Assembly (NCBI RefSeq): GCF_017876435.1
Contig: NZ_JAGIOA010000001.1
Location: forward strand, 2,294,001-2,358,000
Source: Microbacterium phyllosphaerae
GTDB lineage: Bacteria > Actinomycetota > Actinomycetes > Actinomycetales > Microbacteriaceae
DNA length: 64,000 nt
Direction of reading: 5' to 3'
Shown here: one piece after another, positions 19,699-29,667 of the stretch
Position numbering within the stretch: the first letter of the stretch is position 1
Layout of the letters: each line of letters opens with the position of its first letter
Notes under the pieces: model-generated
Told to the model about the DNA's origin: nothing
The model's database searches: none
What the model saw: the letters and a program-made list of their open reading frames with translations, nothing else
Program-made: the position numbers and the translations under genes

Positions 19699-19819
19699 TC
19701 ATCGCTCCGGCGTCGGAGCATGACGTTCACCGACCCTGAGTGTGATCCGACGGTGACCCGCTGAGAGGCCGGTAGGCTGGAGTGTCGATCTTCGACGCCA
19801 ACAGAAGGAGCGTTTTTCG

Positions 19820-21499
19820 GTGGCTGAGTACATCTACTCGATGGTTCGTGCGCGCAAGGCAGTGGGCGAGAAGCTCATCCTCGACGACGTCACGATGGCG
19901 TTCCTCCCCGGTGCCAAGATCGGCATGGTGGGCCCGAACGGTGCCGGCAAGTCGACGATCCTCAAGATCATGGCCGGCATGGACACGCCGTCGAACGGTG
20001 AGGCGAAGCTCTCCCCGGGGTTCTCCGTCGGAATCCTCATGCAGGAGCCGGAGCTCGATGAGACCAAGACCGTGCTGGAGAACGTCCAGGACGGCATCGC
20101 GATCAAGGCGAAGGTCGATCGTTTCAACGAGATCTCGATGCTGATGGCCGATCCGGATGCGGACTTCGATTCGCTTCTCGCCGAGATGGGAACACTTCAG
20201 GAGGAGATCGACGCGGCAGACGGCTGGGACCTCGACTCGCAGCTCGAGCAGGCGATGGACGCACTGCGCACGCCACCGGGAGACGCTGCGATCGCGCCGC
20301 TCTCCGGTGGAGAGAAGCGTCGCGTCGCACTGGCGAAGCTGCTCCTCCAGAAGCCCGATCTGCTGCTCCTCGACGAGCCGACCAACCACCTCGACGCCGA
20401 GAGCGTGCTCTGGCTCGAGCAGCACCTGCAGGCCTACAAGGGCGCTGTCATCGCCATCACCCACGACCGGTACTTCCTCGACCACGTCGCCGAGTGGATC
20501 GCAGAGGTCGACCGTGGTCGCCTGATCGGCTACGAGGGCAACTACTCCACCTACCTGGAGAAGAAGGGCGAGCGCCTCGAGATCCAGGGGAAGAAGGACG
20601 CCAAGCTCGCCAAGCGCCTCAAGGAGGAGCTCGAGTGGGTCCGCTCCAGCGCGAAGGGCCGCCAGACCAAGTCGAAGGCGCGTCTCGCTCGCTATGAGGA
20701 GATGGCCACGGAGGCGGAGCGGACCAGGAAGCTGGACTTCGAGGAGATCCAGATTCCTGCGGGTCCTCGTCTCGGAAGCATCGTGATCGATGCCAAGAAG
20801 CTTCAGAAGGGCTTCGACGGACGCTCGCTCATCGACGGCCTCAGCTTCAGCCTGCCGCCGAACGGCATCGTCGGTGTGATCGGCCCGAACGGTGTCGGAA
20901 AGACGACCCTCTTCAAGACGATCGTCGGCCTCGAGCCGCTCGACGGCGGTGACCTGAAGATCGGCGAGACCGTCAAGATCAGCTACGTCGACCAGTCGCG
21001 CTCGAACATCGATCCCGACAAGACGCTGTGGGAGGTCGTCTCCGACGGCCTCGACTTCATCACCGTCGGCAAGACTGAGATCCCGTCACGGGCATACGTG
21101 TCGAAGTTCGGTTTCAAGGGTCCGGATCAGCAGAAGAAGGCAGGCGTGCTCTCCGGTGGTGAGCGCAACCGTCTCAACCTCGCTCTGACGCTCAAGGAGG
21201 GTGGCAACCTGCTCCTCCTCGACGAGCCGACCAACGACCTCGACGTCGAGACCCTGAGCTCGCTCGAGAATGCGCTTCTCGAGTTCCCCGGCTGCGCCGT
21301 GGTCATCACTCACGACCGGTGGTTCCTCGACCGCATCGCGACGCACATCCTGGCCTACGAGGGCACCGACGAGAAGCCCGACCAGTGGTACTGGTTCGAG
21401 GGTAACTTCGAGGCGTACGAGGAGAACAAGATCCAGCGTCTCGGTGCTGACGCGGCGAAGCCGCACCGTTCTACGCACCGCAAGCTCACCCGCGACTGA
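19820..21499 (+). CDS. ettA: energy-dependent translational throttle protein EttA
   Basis: EttA is an ABC-F ATPase that binds the ribosomal E site and gates the first elongation steps by ATP level. At 559 aa it has two ABC domains and no membrane part. Walker A GPNGAGKST is at 38-46 and the first signature is LSGGEKRR. A charged linker with the P-site-tRNA-interaction arm lies near 240-300. A second Walker A (GPNGVGKTT) and signature (LSGGERNR) follow. The start MAEYIYSMVRARKAVGEK is typical of EttA. GTG at 19820 has AGAAGGAG upstream; the promoter is further back (TAGGCT about 50 nt before). Confidence 0.96.
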   Translation: MAEYIYSMVRARKAVGEKLILDDVTMAFLPGAKIGMVGPNGAGKSTILKIMAGMDTPSNGEAKLSPGFSVGILMQEPELDETKTVLENVQDGIAIKAKVDRFNEISMLMADPDADFDSLLAEMGTLQEEIDAADGWDLDSQLEQAMDALRTPPGDAAIAPLSGGEKRRVALAKLLLQKPDLLLLDEPTNHLDAESVLWLEQHLQAYKGAVIAITHDRYFLDHVAEWIAEVDRGRLIGYEGNYSTYLEKKGERLEIQGKKDAKLAKRLKEELEWVRSSAKGRQTKSKARLARYEEMATEAERTRKLDFEEIQIPAGPRLGSIVIDAKKLQKGFDGRSLIDGLSFSLPPNGIVGVIGPNGVGKTTLFKTIVGLEPLDGGDLKIGETVKISYVDQSRSNIDPDKTLWEVVSDGLDFITVGKTEIPSRAYVSKFGFKGPDQQKKAGVLSGGERNRLNLALTLKEGGNLLLLDEPTNDLDVETLSSLENALLEFPGCAVVITHDRWFLDRIATHILAYEGTDEKPDQWYWFEGNFEAYEENKIQRLGADAAKPHRSTHRKLTRD

Positions 21500-21506
21500 G
21501 ACCACG

Positions 21507-21995
21507 ATGTCCGACCTGACACCGGGGCCCCGCCTGCACATCCCGATCCACCTCCGCTGGGGCGATCTGGATGCGTTCAATCACGTCAACAACACCTCGA
21601 TGCTCAAGCTGCTCGAGGAGGCGCGCGTACGCGCGTTCTGGCGTGCGGGCCCCGGTGAGCAGGCACCGTCCACCGCCGTGCTCGATTCCGGGCTCGACGA
21701 GGGGATCCTGACGCTGATCGCGCGCCAGGAGATCGAGTACCTCGCCCCCGTGCCCTACCAGCGTCGTCCTCTCGAGGTGCAGATGTGGTTCGGCAAGCTG
21801 GGCGGCTCGAGCGTCGAGGTCTGTTACGAGGTGCACAACTCCCCGGAGGCGGAACCTCGGACGATCTATGCCCGTTCCACGGCCGTCATCGTCCTCGTCG
21901 ACGCCGCGACAGGACGCCCGACCCGCCTCACGCAGGAGATGCGCGATGCGTGGCAGCCGTTCACCGGCGCCTCCATCGAGTACTCGCACCGCTGA
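21507..21995 (+). CDS. hotdog-fold acyl-CoA thioesterase (4HBT type)
   Basis: A single hotdog domain of 162 aa. It has the 4HBT hallmark RWGDLDAFNHVNNTSMLKLLEEAR, where the Asp near residue 19 is the likely catalytic acid and HVNN the usual turn. It should hydrolyse an acyl-CoA thioester; the acyl group is unknown. The ATG lies 7 nt after the ettA stop, so the pair is co-transcribed. A thioesterase of this kind also neighbours ettA in mycobacteria. It faces the TesB-type gene across a 113-bp gap in which I see no strong hairpin. Confidence 0.88.
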   Translation: MSDLTPGPRLHIPIHLRWGDLDAFNHVNNTSMLKLLEEARVRAFWRAGPGEQAPSTAVLDSGLDEGILTLIARQEIEYLAPVPYQRRPLEVQMWFGKLGGSSVEVCYEVHNSPEAEPRTIYARSTAVIVLVDAATGRPTRLTQEMRDAWQPFTGASIEYSHR

Positions 21996-22108
21996 CCAGG
22001 CCGGCGCGTTGACCGGCCGCGAACCGGCGGTCTGAGGCGACCGGGTGCACGACCTGAATCGGTGGACACGTATGGCTCGTGTGCTCGGCCCGAATGGAGC
22101 GCGCGACG

Positions 22109-22996
22109 TCAGTCCTCTGACGGGACCCTGACCATGATCTCCTGCGCGACCGAGGCCACGAGCTCGCCGGCCTGCGTGTAGATCCGCCCCTGCGCCAGGC
22201 CGCGCCCGCCCCGGGCATTCGGTGACTCCTGCATGTACAGCAGCCAGTCATCGACCCGAGCCGGGCGATGCCACCACATCGCGTGGTCGAGACTCGCGAC
22301 CTTGAGGCCGGGCAGCGCCCAGTACACGCCATGCGCGCGGAGGATCGACTCCTGGATGGTCATGTCGCTCAGGTACGCGAGAGCCGCGCGATGGATGCGC
22401 TGATCGTCCGGCAGGGGAGCGCGCAGCCGCATCCACACACCCTGATGGGGCACGCGGGCGTCATCACTCGGCAGGAACAGGGGCGAATCGATGTGGCGCA
22501 CGTCGGCTGCTCGGTCGCTCAGCATGCGCGCGGTTCCCGGCGGCAGTCCCTCGACACGCTGCTCGTCGGGCAGCAGCGAGTCCGGCGAAGGCACACCGTC
22601 GGGCATCGAGACGGCATGCTCGACTCCGGGACCCTCGTCCTGGAACGACGCGATCATCGAGAAGATCGGAACGCCGTTCTGGTAGGCCTGCGAGCGACGC
22701 GTGGAGAATGAGCGGCCGTCGTGGATGCGGTCGACGGCGATCGTGATGCCCTGGTCGGCGTCGCCCGGGCGAAGGAAGTACCCGTGCATCGAGTGGACCG
22801 CGCGGTCCTCGGGAAGGGTCCTCTCGGCGGCGAGAAGGCTCTGAGCGAGAACCTGGCCCCCGTAGATACGGCCTGACGGCATCGCGTGCGACGAGCCGGT
22901 GAAGATGTCCTCGGTCGTGCGTGCCTGCGTGGAGTCGAGGTCCAGCACTTCGAGGAGCTGTTCGACGGTGCGGATCGCGTGTGCGTCGGCGGTCAT
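22109..22996 (-). CDS. tesB: acyl-CoA thioesterase II (TesB)
   Basis: A 295-aa double-hotdog thioesterase that hydrolyses medium- to long-chain acyl-CoA. The first domain has GRIYGGQVLAQSLLAA and SMHGYFLRPG. The second carries the catalytic Asp region in ASLDHAMWWHRP plus the Gln/Thr-containing RIYTQAGELVASVAQE stretch. The length is typical for TesB. The ATG at 22996 has AAAGGAAG 5-6 nt upstream, so this gene has a leader and normal ribosome site. It diverges from the gene at 23048. Confidence 0.93.
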   Translation of the reverse strand: MTADAHAIRTVEQLLEVLDLDSTQARTTEDIFTGSSHAMPSGRIYGGQVLAQSLLAAERTLPEDRAVHSMHGYFLRPGDADQGITIAVDRIHDGRSFSTRRSQAYQNGVPIFSMIASFQDEGPGVEHAVSMPDGVPSPDSLLPDEQRVEGLPPGTARMLSDRAADVRHIDSPLFLPSDDARVPHQGVWMRLRAPLPDDQRIHRAALAYLSDMTIQESILRAHGVYWALPGLKVASLDHAMWWHRPARVDDWLLYMQESPNARGGRGLAQGRIYTQAGELVASVAQEIMVRVPSED

Positions 22997-23034
22997 GACT
23001 TCCTTTCCGCGACTGCGGATGCCGCTGGCGTTGC

Positions 23035-23040
23035 TAGTTT
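23035..23040 (+). promoter_or_regulatory. -10-like hexamer of the gene at 23048
   Basis: TAGTTT is followed by 7 nt and the GTG at 23048. Confidence 0.4.
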
Positions 23041-23047
23041 AGAGGGT

Positions 23048-23713
23048 GTGCCGCACCAGCTCCTTCTCGCCGATTCCGACACGTCCAAAGACGTCCTGAC
23101 GTTCCTCGGACGAGCGACGCGCATCTCCGACGAAGGCGTGCGACTCCAGGCGGCGGACGGAGTTCTCGCACTCACGGGCGCTGCTCTCGCGCCCCACGGC
23201 CTGTTCGATCAGACCCCGACGGTGCTCGCGATGCGCATCGTGCGGGTCGACCCGGAGCTCGAGTGCGATGTGGTCGTCGCATCTCTCAGCGCCACGGATG
23301 ACGATCGCGTGCTCACGCTCCCCGAAACCGGTCTCTCTCCCGCGTGGGCAGGGGTCGCACCGCCGCGGGGCCAGTGGCAGGCGACGTCGAGCCTTGCGGC
23401 ATCCGTCATCGCCCAGCGCGCGCAGTGGGGGATCAGCGCCGTCGCTCGAGGCGCGACACCGGGATCCGGCGAAGAAGCCGTTCGTGCGCTGCGCGCGGCG
23501 ATCTGGGGCGAGCCCGATGAGGACCTCGGTGGTCTGCCGAGGGGAGTGGCCTTCGCAGCGGATGCATTCGGTTTCATCTCCGGTGAAGAGGACGTGTCCG
23601 TCATGACCTCGGGGCGATGGACGCGCCTCGCCTTCCGCCGCGGTCATGTGCTCGCCCGCGGGCCCGTCGCCAGCGGCCTCACGGCCGTGCGGGGCACCGG
23701 CGCGACCGACTAG
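23048..23713 (+). CDS. conserved protein of unknown function
   Basis: A 221-aa protein that I cannot place in a named family. It begins VPHQLLLADSDTSKDVLTFL and has no signal peptide, membrane helix or Cys cluster. A strand-rich N-terminal half is followed by an alpha/beta part with GVAFAADAFGFISGEE near 165-180. The frame stays open upstream into the tesB gene. The GTG at 23048 is chosen because TAGTTT precedes it and nothing upstream looks conserved. It converges on the flavoprotein gene, with a 28-bp gap that holds the short palindrome GACGCCGCGGCGTC. Confidence 0.7.
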   Translation: MPHQLLLADSDTSKDVLTFLGRATRISDEGVRLQAADGVLALTGAALAPHGLFDQTPTVLAMRIVRVDPELECDVVVASLSATDDDRVLTLPETGLSPAWAGVAPPRGQWQATSSLAASVIAQRAQWGISAVARGATPGSGEEAVRALRAAIWGEPDEDLGGLPRGVAFAADAFGFISGEEDVSVMTSGRWTRLAFRRGHVLARGPVASGLTAVRGTGATD

Positions 23714-23741
23714 CTCGGCGTCATACCGCGACGCCGCGGCG

Positions 23742-25400
23742 TCATCGCGCTGCGGCGCGCCCCGCCTGCCTCCCGGAGAACAGGCAGCCGCCGAGGAAGG
23801 TGCCCTCGAGAGCGCGGTACCCGTGCACACCGCCTCCACCGAAGCCGCTCGCCTCACCCGCGGCGAACAGCCCGGGGATCGGCTCGCCGTCGGCGCCGAG
23901 AGCGCGTCCGTCGAGATCGGTGTTGATGCCGCCGAGCGACTTCCTCGTGAGCACGTGCAGCTTCACCGCGACGAGAGGGCCTGCTGCGGGGTCCTGCAGA
24001 CGGTGCGGCGCGGCGGTGCGGATCAGCTTGTCGCCCCGGTATCCGCGCATGGAGCGGAGCATGCCGATCTGCGCATCCTTGGTGAACTCGTTGTCCATCT
24101 CCCTGTCGCGTGCGACGATCTCGCGGCGGACGTGATCGATGTCGAGAGCATCGCCGCCCGGGTGACGGTGCATCTGCTCCAGCAGAGATTCGAGATCGTT
24201 CTCGACGATGAAGTCCTCGCCCTCGTCGAGAAAGGCCTGGACGGGCCCGGTGGGCCCCTTGGCCAGCCGCGACTTGAGCAGCAGGCCCACGTCCTTGCCG
24301 GTCAGGTCCGGGTTCTGCTCACTGCCCGAGAGCGCGAACTCCTTCTCGATGATCTGGCGCGACGTGACGAACCACGAGTGGTCGTATCCCGTCGTGCGCA
24401 GATGCGCGAGAGTTCCCAGGGTGTCGAACCCGGGGAACAGAGGAACAGGCAGTCGCTTGCCCGTCGCATCCAGCCAGAGGGAGGACGGCCCCGGCAGGAT
24501 CCGGATGCCGTGCGACGGCCACACCGGATCCCAGTTCTTGATCCCCTCGACGTAGTGCCACATCCGGTCACCGTTGATCAGGCGCGCTCCGGTGGCCTCC
24601 GACACGGCGTGCATCGATCCGTCGACGTACGCGGGCACACCCGTGAGCATCTGGGTGGGCGGCACCCCGAGGCTCGCCGGCCAGGCCGCACGCACGAGGT
24701 CGTGGTTGCCGCCGATACCTCCGGACGACACGATCGTCGCGCCGGCGCTGATCTCGAAGTCGCCGATCACCGCGCGGGAGGATTCGACGCCTCGAGCCGC
24801 CGGGCTGGATTCCAGGATGCTCCCGCGAGCCCCGGTCACGGCTCCGTCCGTCGTGATGAGCTCCGTCACCCTGTGGCGGGGGAGGATCGTGATTCGTCCC
24901 TCTCTCTCGCCCTGCTCGACGGCGGCGGCGAACGGCGCGACGACACCGGGGCCGGTGCCCCAGGTGATGTGGAAGCGGGGCACGGAGTTGCCGGGCCCCA
25001 GTGCCCCGTATCCGCCGCGCTCGGCCCATCCGACCACGGGGAAGAAGCTCACTCCGCGCTCACGCAGCCATGCACGCTTCTCGCCCGCGGCGAACTGCAG
25101 ATAGGCCTCGGCCCAGCGCCTGGGCCAGTCGTCTTCCGGGCGATCGAAAGCTGCCGTCCCGAACCAGTCCTGAGTGGCGAGAGCGAGCGAGTCGCGGATG
25201 CCCATGCGTCGCTGCTCGGGGGAGTCGATGAAGAACAGCCCACCGAACGACCACCATGCCTGTCCGCCGAGGTTCGTGCGTGGCTCCTGATCGATCAGGA
25301 TCACGCGGCGTCCGGCATCCAGCGCCTCACTCGCCGCGACAAGACCGGCGAGCCCCCATCCGATGATCAGGACGTCTGCAGACAGGGGCGTGTGCGTCAT
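23742..25400 (-). CDS. FAD-binding dehydrogenase (fumarate reductase/ketosteroid dehydrogenase-like flavoprotein)
   Basis: A 552-aa flavoprotein of the succinate dehydrogenase/3-ketosteroid dehydrogenase superfamily. The FAD fold begins with [19 protein letters not shown] and [10 protein letters not shown] (about 8-40). The C-terminal FAD contact is [17 protein letters not shown]...[24 protein letters not shown]. No signal or membrane helix is seen, so it is likely cytosolic. The substrate is not known; membership is closest to the COG3573 type often annotated simply as FAD-binding dehydrogenase. ATG at 25400 overlaps the globin stop by 4 nt, with GGAGA upstream. It is last in the MscS-globin-flavoprotein operon. 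Confidence 0.85.
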   Translation of the reverse strand: MTHTPLSADVLIIGWGLAGLVAASEALDAGRRVILIDQEPRTNLGGQAWWSFGGLFFIDSPEQRRMGIRDSLALATQDWFGTAAFDRPEDDWPRRWAEAYLQFAAGEKRAWLRERGVSFFPVVGWAERGGYGALGPGNSVPRFHITWGTGPGVVAPFAAAVEQGEREGRITILPRHRVTELITTDGAVTGARGSILESSPAARGVESSRAVIGDFEISAGATIVSSGGIGGNHDLVRAAWPASLGVPPTQMLTGVPAYVDGSMHAVSEATGARLINGDRMWHYVEGIKNWDPVWPSHGIRILPGPSSLWLDATGKRLPVPLFPGFDTLGTLAHLRTTGYDHSWFVTSRQIIEKEFALSGSEQNPDLTGKDVGLLLKSRLAKGPTGPVQAFLDEGEDFIVENDLESLLEQMHRHPGGDALDIDHVRREIVARDREMDNEFTKDAQIGMLRSMRGYRGDKLIRTAAPHRLQDPAAGPLVAVKLHVLTRKSLGGINTDLDGRALGADGEPIPGLFAAGEASGFGGGGVHGYRALEGTFLGGCLFSGRQAGRAAAR

Positions 25401-25846
25401 GTGTTCTCCGTTGATTCCTGACGTGATCGCGTCTCGAGCGTGGGGCGCCCGGCGGCGGACGTGCCGATGCCGGACGGCTCGAATGTGTTCACCATGGCAT
25501 ATGCGGCGCGCTCGAGATAGTCCCACAGCGTGGATTCGTGGAGCGGCGACAACTGTGCCTCGTCCACCGCGGTCCGCATGTGTCGAAGCCACCTGTCGCG
25601 GGCATCGGGGTCGACGTGGAACGGCATGTGCCGCATCCGCAGCCGAGGGTGACCTCGTGTCTCGCCGTAGGTGGTCGGACCGCCCCAGTACTGCTCGAGG
25701 AACATCAGCAGCCGCTGTTCGGCGGGACCCAGATCGTCTTCGGGATACATGGGCTTGAGCACCGGATCGAGAGCGACCTCGCGGTAGAACACCGAGACGA
25801 TCTTCGCGAACGTCTCGCGACCGCCGACCTCGTCGTAGAACGTCAC
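25397..25846 (-). CDS. glbO: truncated hemoglobin, group II (GlbO type)
   Basis: A 149-aa 2-on-2 globin. Haem-pocket residues expected of TrHbO are visible: B10 Tyr (Y21), CD1 Tyr (Y34 in LKPMYPED), the proximal F8 His (H77 in RHMPFHV) and G8 Trp (W86). These give tight O2 binding in mycobacterial GlbO, where roles in O2/NO/peroxide chemistry are proposed. About 25 residues after the globin fold form a Ser/Thr-rich tail. The GTG start overlaps the mscS stop and its own stop overlaps the flavoprotein start, so it is translated between the two. Confidence 0.92.
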   Translation of the reverse strand: MTFYDEVGGRETFAKIVSVFYREVALDPVLKPMYPEDDLGPAEQRLLMFLEQYWGGPTTYGETRGHPRLRMRHMPFHVDPDARDRWLRHMRTAVDEAQLSPLHESTLWDYLERAAYAMVNTFEPSGIGTSAAGRPTLETRSRQESTENT

Positions 25847-26913
25847 TTCTGGGGGCTCCCGTCATCGGTCGTCTTCTTGCGTCGCCAGATTCCGCGGTCG
25901 GGAATGACGGGCACACCCGTGACCGCGTTCGGGCGCGTCTTGGGCGGATTGGCGCCACGCACGCGACGAGCCCCGTCGAGACCGGTGGGGATGACGGTGG
26001 TCATGCTCGGGAAGGAGATCTCGTTCTCGAGCATGGCAGCACGCAGACGCTTGCGCAGTTCCTGCGCGACGTCGTCTTTCGCATTCGCGCGGGCCTTGAT
26101 CACCAGGCGCACGACGAGGGCATCGCCGCCCACTGATTCCAGGCCCCAGAGCTCGGGCTTCTCGATGATGCGGGTGCGCCACTTCGGATCCTTGGCGAGC
26201 CCCTGAGCGGTCTCGAGCATGATCTTCTCGACCTTGTCGAGGTCGGAATCGACCGGCACGCCGAGGTCGATGATCGCGCGCGCCCAGCCCTGAGACATGT
26301 TGCCGATGCGCAGCACCTCGCCGTTGCGCACATACCAGAGCGTTCCGTTCACATCGCGGACCTGAGTGATCCGCACGCTGACGTACTCGACGACTCCCGT
26401 CGCGAGGCCGAGGTCGACCACATCGCCGATGCCGATCTGGTCCTCGGCGACGAGGAAGATGCCGTTCAGGACGTCCTTGACGATGTTCTGCGCACCGAAA
26501 CCGAGACCGGCACCGACCGCTGCCGTGAGGAGGGTGAGGGAGCCGAGCAGGCTGTTGTCCAGGGCGTTCACGACCAGGACCAGCGCGATCACGACGAGCA
26601 TCACGTTGACGATGTTCTGCAGGATCGTCCCGAGAGTGCGCGTGCGCTGCACGAGTCGCATGTCCGCGAGCGGGGAGCGCTCGAGGGCCTGCGTGTCGTC
26701 GACCGCGGCCTTGTTCTTCGCGCTGTCGACGATCCGGTGCACGACACGCCTGATGACCACACGCAGCACCAGGGCGATGACCACGCAGGCGACGATGATC
26801 AGCGCGACCTGCAGCGCTTTTCCTCCGACGACGCCGAGCACACTGAGGATGTCGGACCACACTTTGGGGACCTCGGTCGCGACGGGCTCGGGAGTGGCTT
26901 CGAATGGCTGCAT
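25843..26913 (-). CDS. mechanosensitive ion channel, MscS family
   Basis: A 356-aa membrane protein. One helix near the N-terminus (about 28-50) and two more near 100-150 lead into the pore-lining TM3 and MscS beta-domain. The MscS core is [39 protein letters not shown] (given here in part), then the cytoplasmic vestibule. A basic C-terminal tail ends [13 protein letters not shown]. It should open under membrane tension to release solutes after hypo-osmotic shock. The second of two adjacent ATGs (26913) has GGAGG 5 nt upstream and is preferred. A terminator hairpin separates it from pepN. Confidence 0.9.
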   Translation of the reverse strand: MQPFEATPEPVATEVPKVWSDILSVLGVVGGKALQVALIIVACVVIALVLRVVIRRVVHRIVDSAKNKAAVDDTQALERSPLADMRLVQRTRTLGTILQNIVNVMLVVIALVLVVNALDNSLLGSLTLLTAAVGAGLGFGAQNIVKDVLNGIFLVAEDQIGIGDVVDLGLATGVVEYVSVRITQVRDVNGTLWYVRNGEVLRIGNMSQGWARAIIDLGVPVDSDLDKVEKIMLETAQGLAKDPKWRTRIIEKPELWGLESVGGDALVVRLVIKARANAKDDVAQELRKRLRAAMLENEISFPSMTTVIPTGLDGARRVRGANPPKTRPNAVTGVPVIPDRGIWRRKKTTDDGSPQK

Positions 26914-26930
26914 CATCACCTCCAGAGTAG

Positions 26931-26978
26931 CGATCAGGCCTCTGTGCGGGCTGGATGCACCGCACAGAGGCCTGATCG
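26931..26978 (-). terminator. long perfect hairpin terminator after pepN
   Basis: Two 19-nt arms (CGATCAGGCCTCTGTGCGG and its exact complement) enclose a 10-nt loop. On the minus strand it begins 12 nt after the pepN stop and ends about 17 nt before the mscS ATG, overlapping that gene's leader. It lacks a long T-tract but is one of the strongest hairpins in the window. Confidence 0.75.
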
Positions 26979-26990
26979 TGGAACCGGGTC

Positions 26991-29543
26991 TCAGTCCTCC
27001 GCGTCGCGGGACTGTGCCGCGAGCGCGCGCTCGACGTCGGCGAGGTTCTCGAGTACGAGGCGACGCAGCGCGGGAGCGGCGTCCTGGTGCGCGGAGAGCC
27101 ACGCGCGGGTCGCGTTGCGCAGTTCGACATCGGCGATCGCGGTCGGGAACAGGCCGACGACGAGGTACTGCGCGATCTGGTAGGTGCGCGCCTCCCAGAT
27201 CGGGATCAGCATGTCGAAGTACGCCGGGACGAACTCACGGAGTGCATCGGCGCCGGCCGGGTGCACGAAGCCGAGCGCTGCGGAGCGCACGATCGTGTTC
27301 GGGGCATCGTCGCGTTCGATCAGCGATGCCCAGGCGGCCTTCTTCGACGCAGAGTCGGGTAGAGCGGCGCGGGCCTGAGCGGCGAACTCGCCACCCTTCG
27401 ACGTGTTGTCCGAAGCCAGTGCGGCGTCGATCGACGCCGCGTCCGTGGCACCGATCGTGGCGAGGCCGACGAGCAGCTGCCAGCTCAGGTCGGCGTCGAT
27501 CTCGAGTCCGGGAAGCGTCTCCTCGCCAGAACGCAGACGACCGATGATGCCGGCGTGCTCGGGCGTCACCAGTGCCCCGGCGAATGCCGTGACGAACTGG
27601 AGCTGACTGTCGCTGCCTGATTCCGCCGACTCCGCGAGGTTCCAGAGTCCGTCGGCCACCTTCTGACGTGCCGCGCGGCGATCTGCCGGCGTGACGTAGA
27701 GGGTCGCCGCCGTGCGCAGCTGCGCGAGCGTGGTGCGGACGGTGGTGGATTCGGTCTCTCGACCGATGTTGCCCAGGACGAGGTCGATGTAGTCGGACGC
27801 GGCGGTCTCGGCGTCACGCGTCTGATCCCAGGCGGCGCCCCAGACGAGCGCGCGGGCCAGTGGGTCGCTGATGTCGGCGAGGTGCGCGATCGCGGTGGCG
27901 AGGGAACGCTCGTCGAGGCGGATCTTCGCGTATGCGAGGTCATTGTCGTTGAGGAGCACGAGATCGGGGCGCTTGTGGCCGTGCAGCTCCGGCACCTCGG
28001 TGCGGTCGCCGTCGACATCGACCTCGGCGTAGTGGGTGCGCACCAGCGCACCGTCCGTGAGCGTGTAGAACCCGATTCCGAGACGGTGGGGGCGGATCGT
28101 CGGGTAGTCGGCGGGTGCGGTCTGGGTGACGGCGAAACGCGAGATCGTGCCGTCGGAGTCTTCGGCGATGACCGGCTCCAGCGTGTTCACACCGGCGGTC
28201 TCGAGCCACTTCTTCGACCAGGTGCTGAGGTCGCGACCACTGGTGGCCTCGAGCTCGACGAGGAGGTCGCTCAGCTCGGTGTTGCCCCAGGAGTGCTTCT
28301 GGAAGTACTGCGAGACGCCGGCGAAGAACTCCTCGATGCCCACCCAGGCGGCGAGCTGCTTGAGGACCGAGCCGCCCTTGGCATACGTGATGCCGTCGAA
28401 ATTGACCTGCACGTCTTCGAGGTCGTTGATCGTGGCGACGATCGGGTGCGTGGAGGGCAGCTGGTCCTGGCGATACGCCCAGGTCTTCTCCATCGCGTTG
28501 AACGTGGTCCACGCCTCTGTCCACTCAGTGGCCTCGGCCGTCGCGATCGTCGACGCCCACTCGGCGAACGACTCGTTGAGCCAGAGGTCGTTCCACCACT
28601 TCATCGTGACGAGGTCGCCGAACCACATGTGCGCGAGCTCGTGCAGGATCGTGACGACGCGACGCTCCTTGACGGCGTCGGTCACCTTGCTGCGGAAGAC
28701 GTAGGTCTCGGTGAACGTCACCGCTCCCGCGTTCTCCATGGCACCCGCGTTGAACTCGGGGACGAAGAGCTGGTCGTACTTCGCGAAGGGGTACGGCACG
28801 CCGAACTTCGACTCGAAGTAGGCGAAGCCCTCACGGGTCTTGTCGAAGATGTAGTCGGCATCGAGGTGCTGCCACAGGCTCTTGCGGCCGTAGACGCCGA
28901 GCGGGATCACACGACCCGACGCGCTGGTCAGCTCGGAGAACGTGGATTCGTAGGGACCCGCGACGAGGGCCGTGATGTACGAGGAGATGCGAGGAGTGGG
29001 CTCGAAGCCCCACGTGGCGACCGTGTCGTCGTCATGCACGATCGGCTCGGGCGTGGGGGAGTTGGAGACGACCTTCCAGGAGGCCGGTGCGGTCACCGTG
29101 AACTGGAAGGTGGCCTTCAGATCGGGCTGCTCGAAGACGGCGAACACCCGGCGCGAATCCGGCACCTCGAACTGCGAGTAGAGGTAGACCTCGCCGTCGA
29201 CCGGGTCGACGAACCGATGCAGCCCCTCGCCGGTGTTCGTGTACTCGCAGTCGGCGTCGACGACGAGGACGTTCTCGACCTGGAGGCCGGAGAGAGCGAT
29301 GCGTGAGTCGGCGAAGACGTCGTCGGGGTCGAGCTGTTCGCCGTTCAGCGAGATCTCACGGACCTCGCGGGCGATCAGGTCGATGAAGGTGAAGCTCTCC
29401 GGCGTCGCGGTGAAGCGCACGACGCTGCGGGAGCCGAAGACCTCGGCACCCTTCGTCAGGTCGAGCGAGACCTCGTACGACTGGGTGTCGACGACGTCGC
29501 GGCGCTCCTGCGCTTCGATGCGGGTGAGGTTCTCTCCAGGCAC
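26991..29543 (-). CDS. pepN: aminopeptidase N (M1 family)
   Basis: A cytosolic 850-aa zinc exopeptidase that trims N-terminal residues from peptides. The M1 motifs are complete: the exopeptidase motif GAMEN (AGAMENAGAVTF) and the zinc site HELAHMWFGDLVTMKWW followed by the third ligand Glu in LNESFAEW. An N-terminal beta-domain (about 1-200) and a C-terminal helical ERAP1-like domain (about 520-850) flank the catalytic part. The GTG at 29543 (VPGENLTRIEAQ) is chosen; the frame runs 22 codons further back, but homologues begin here and GGGAG lies about 9 nt upstream. It diverges from the ferrochelatase gene. Confidence 0.95.
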   Translation of the reverse strand: MPGENLTRIEAQERRDVVDTQSYEVSLDLTKGAEVFGSRSVVRFTATPESFTFIDLIAREVREISLNGEQLDPDDVFADSRIALSGLQVENVLVVDADCEYTNTGEGLHRFVDPVDGEVYLYSQFEVPDSRRVFAVFEQPDLKATFQFTVTAPASWKVVSNSPTPEPIVHDDDTVATWGFEPTPRISSYITALVAGPYESTFSELTSASGRVIPLGVYGRKSLWQHLDADYIFDKTREGFAYFESKFGVPYPFAKYDQLFVPEFNAGAMENAGAVTFTETYVFRSKVTDAVKERRVVTILHELAHMWFGDLVTMKWWNDLWLNESFAEWASTIATAEATEWTEAWTTFNAMEKTWAYRQDQLPSTHPIVATINDLEDVQVNFDGITYAKGGSVLKQLAAWVGIEEFFAGVSQYFQKHSWGNTELSDLLVELEATSGRDLSTWSKKWLETAGVNTLEPVIAEDSDGTISRFAVTQTAPADYPTIRPHRLGIGFYTLTDGALVRTHYAEVDVDGDRTEVPELHGHKRPDLVLLNDNDLAYAKIRLDERSLATAIAHLADISDPLARALVWGAAWDQTRDAETAASDYIDLVLGNIGRETESTTVRTTLAQLRTAATLYVTPADRRAARQKVADGLWNLAESAESGSDSQLQFVTAFAGALVTPEHAGIIGRLRSGEETLPGLEIDADLSWQLLVGLATIGATDAASIDAALASDNTSKGGEFAAQARAALPDSASKKAAWASLIERDDAPNTIVRSAALGFVHPAGADALREFVPAYFDMLIPIWEARTYQIAQYLVVGLFPTAIADVELRNATRAWLSAHQDAAPALRRLVLENLADVERALAAQSRDAED

Positions 29544-29667
29544 AGCTGTACTCCCAGGGGTGAGGGGATGCTGCCGCAACCCAGCGCAGTTGGCGCCCAC
29601 GGCAACCATGACAGCCTACGCCAGCGGGACGGACGCTCTCGCTCTCAGGAGATGAAAGAATGGAGGG

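Noticed and set aside
23729..23742. Palindrome GACGCCGCGGCGTC as terminator of the flavoprotein operon
   Set aside because: Only a 5-bp stem with a CGCG loop can form, and no T-tract follows; noted in the gene entry only.
25862..27130. 422-aa Arg-rich frame overlapping mscS on the same strand
   Set aside because: Very Arg/Pro/Ser-rich and in a different frame from the clear MscS channel.
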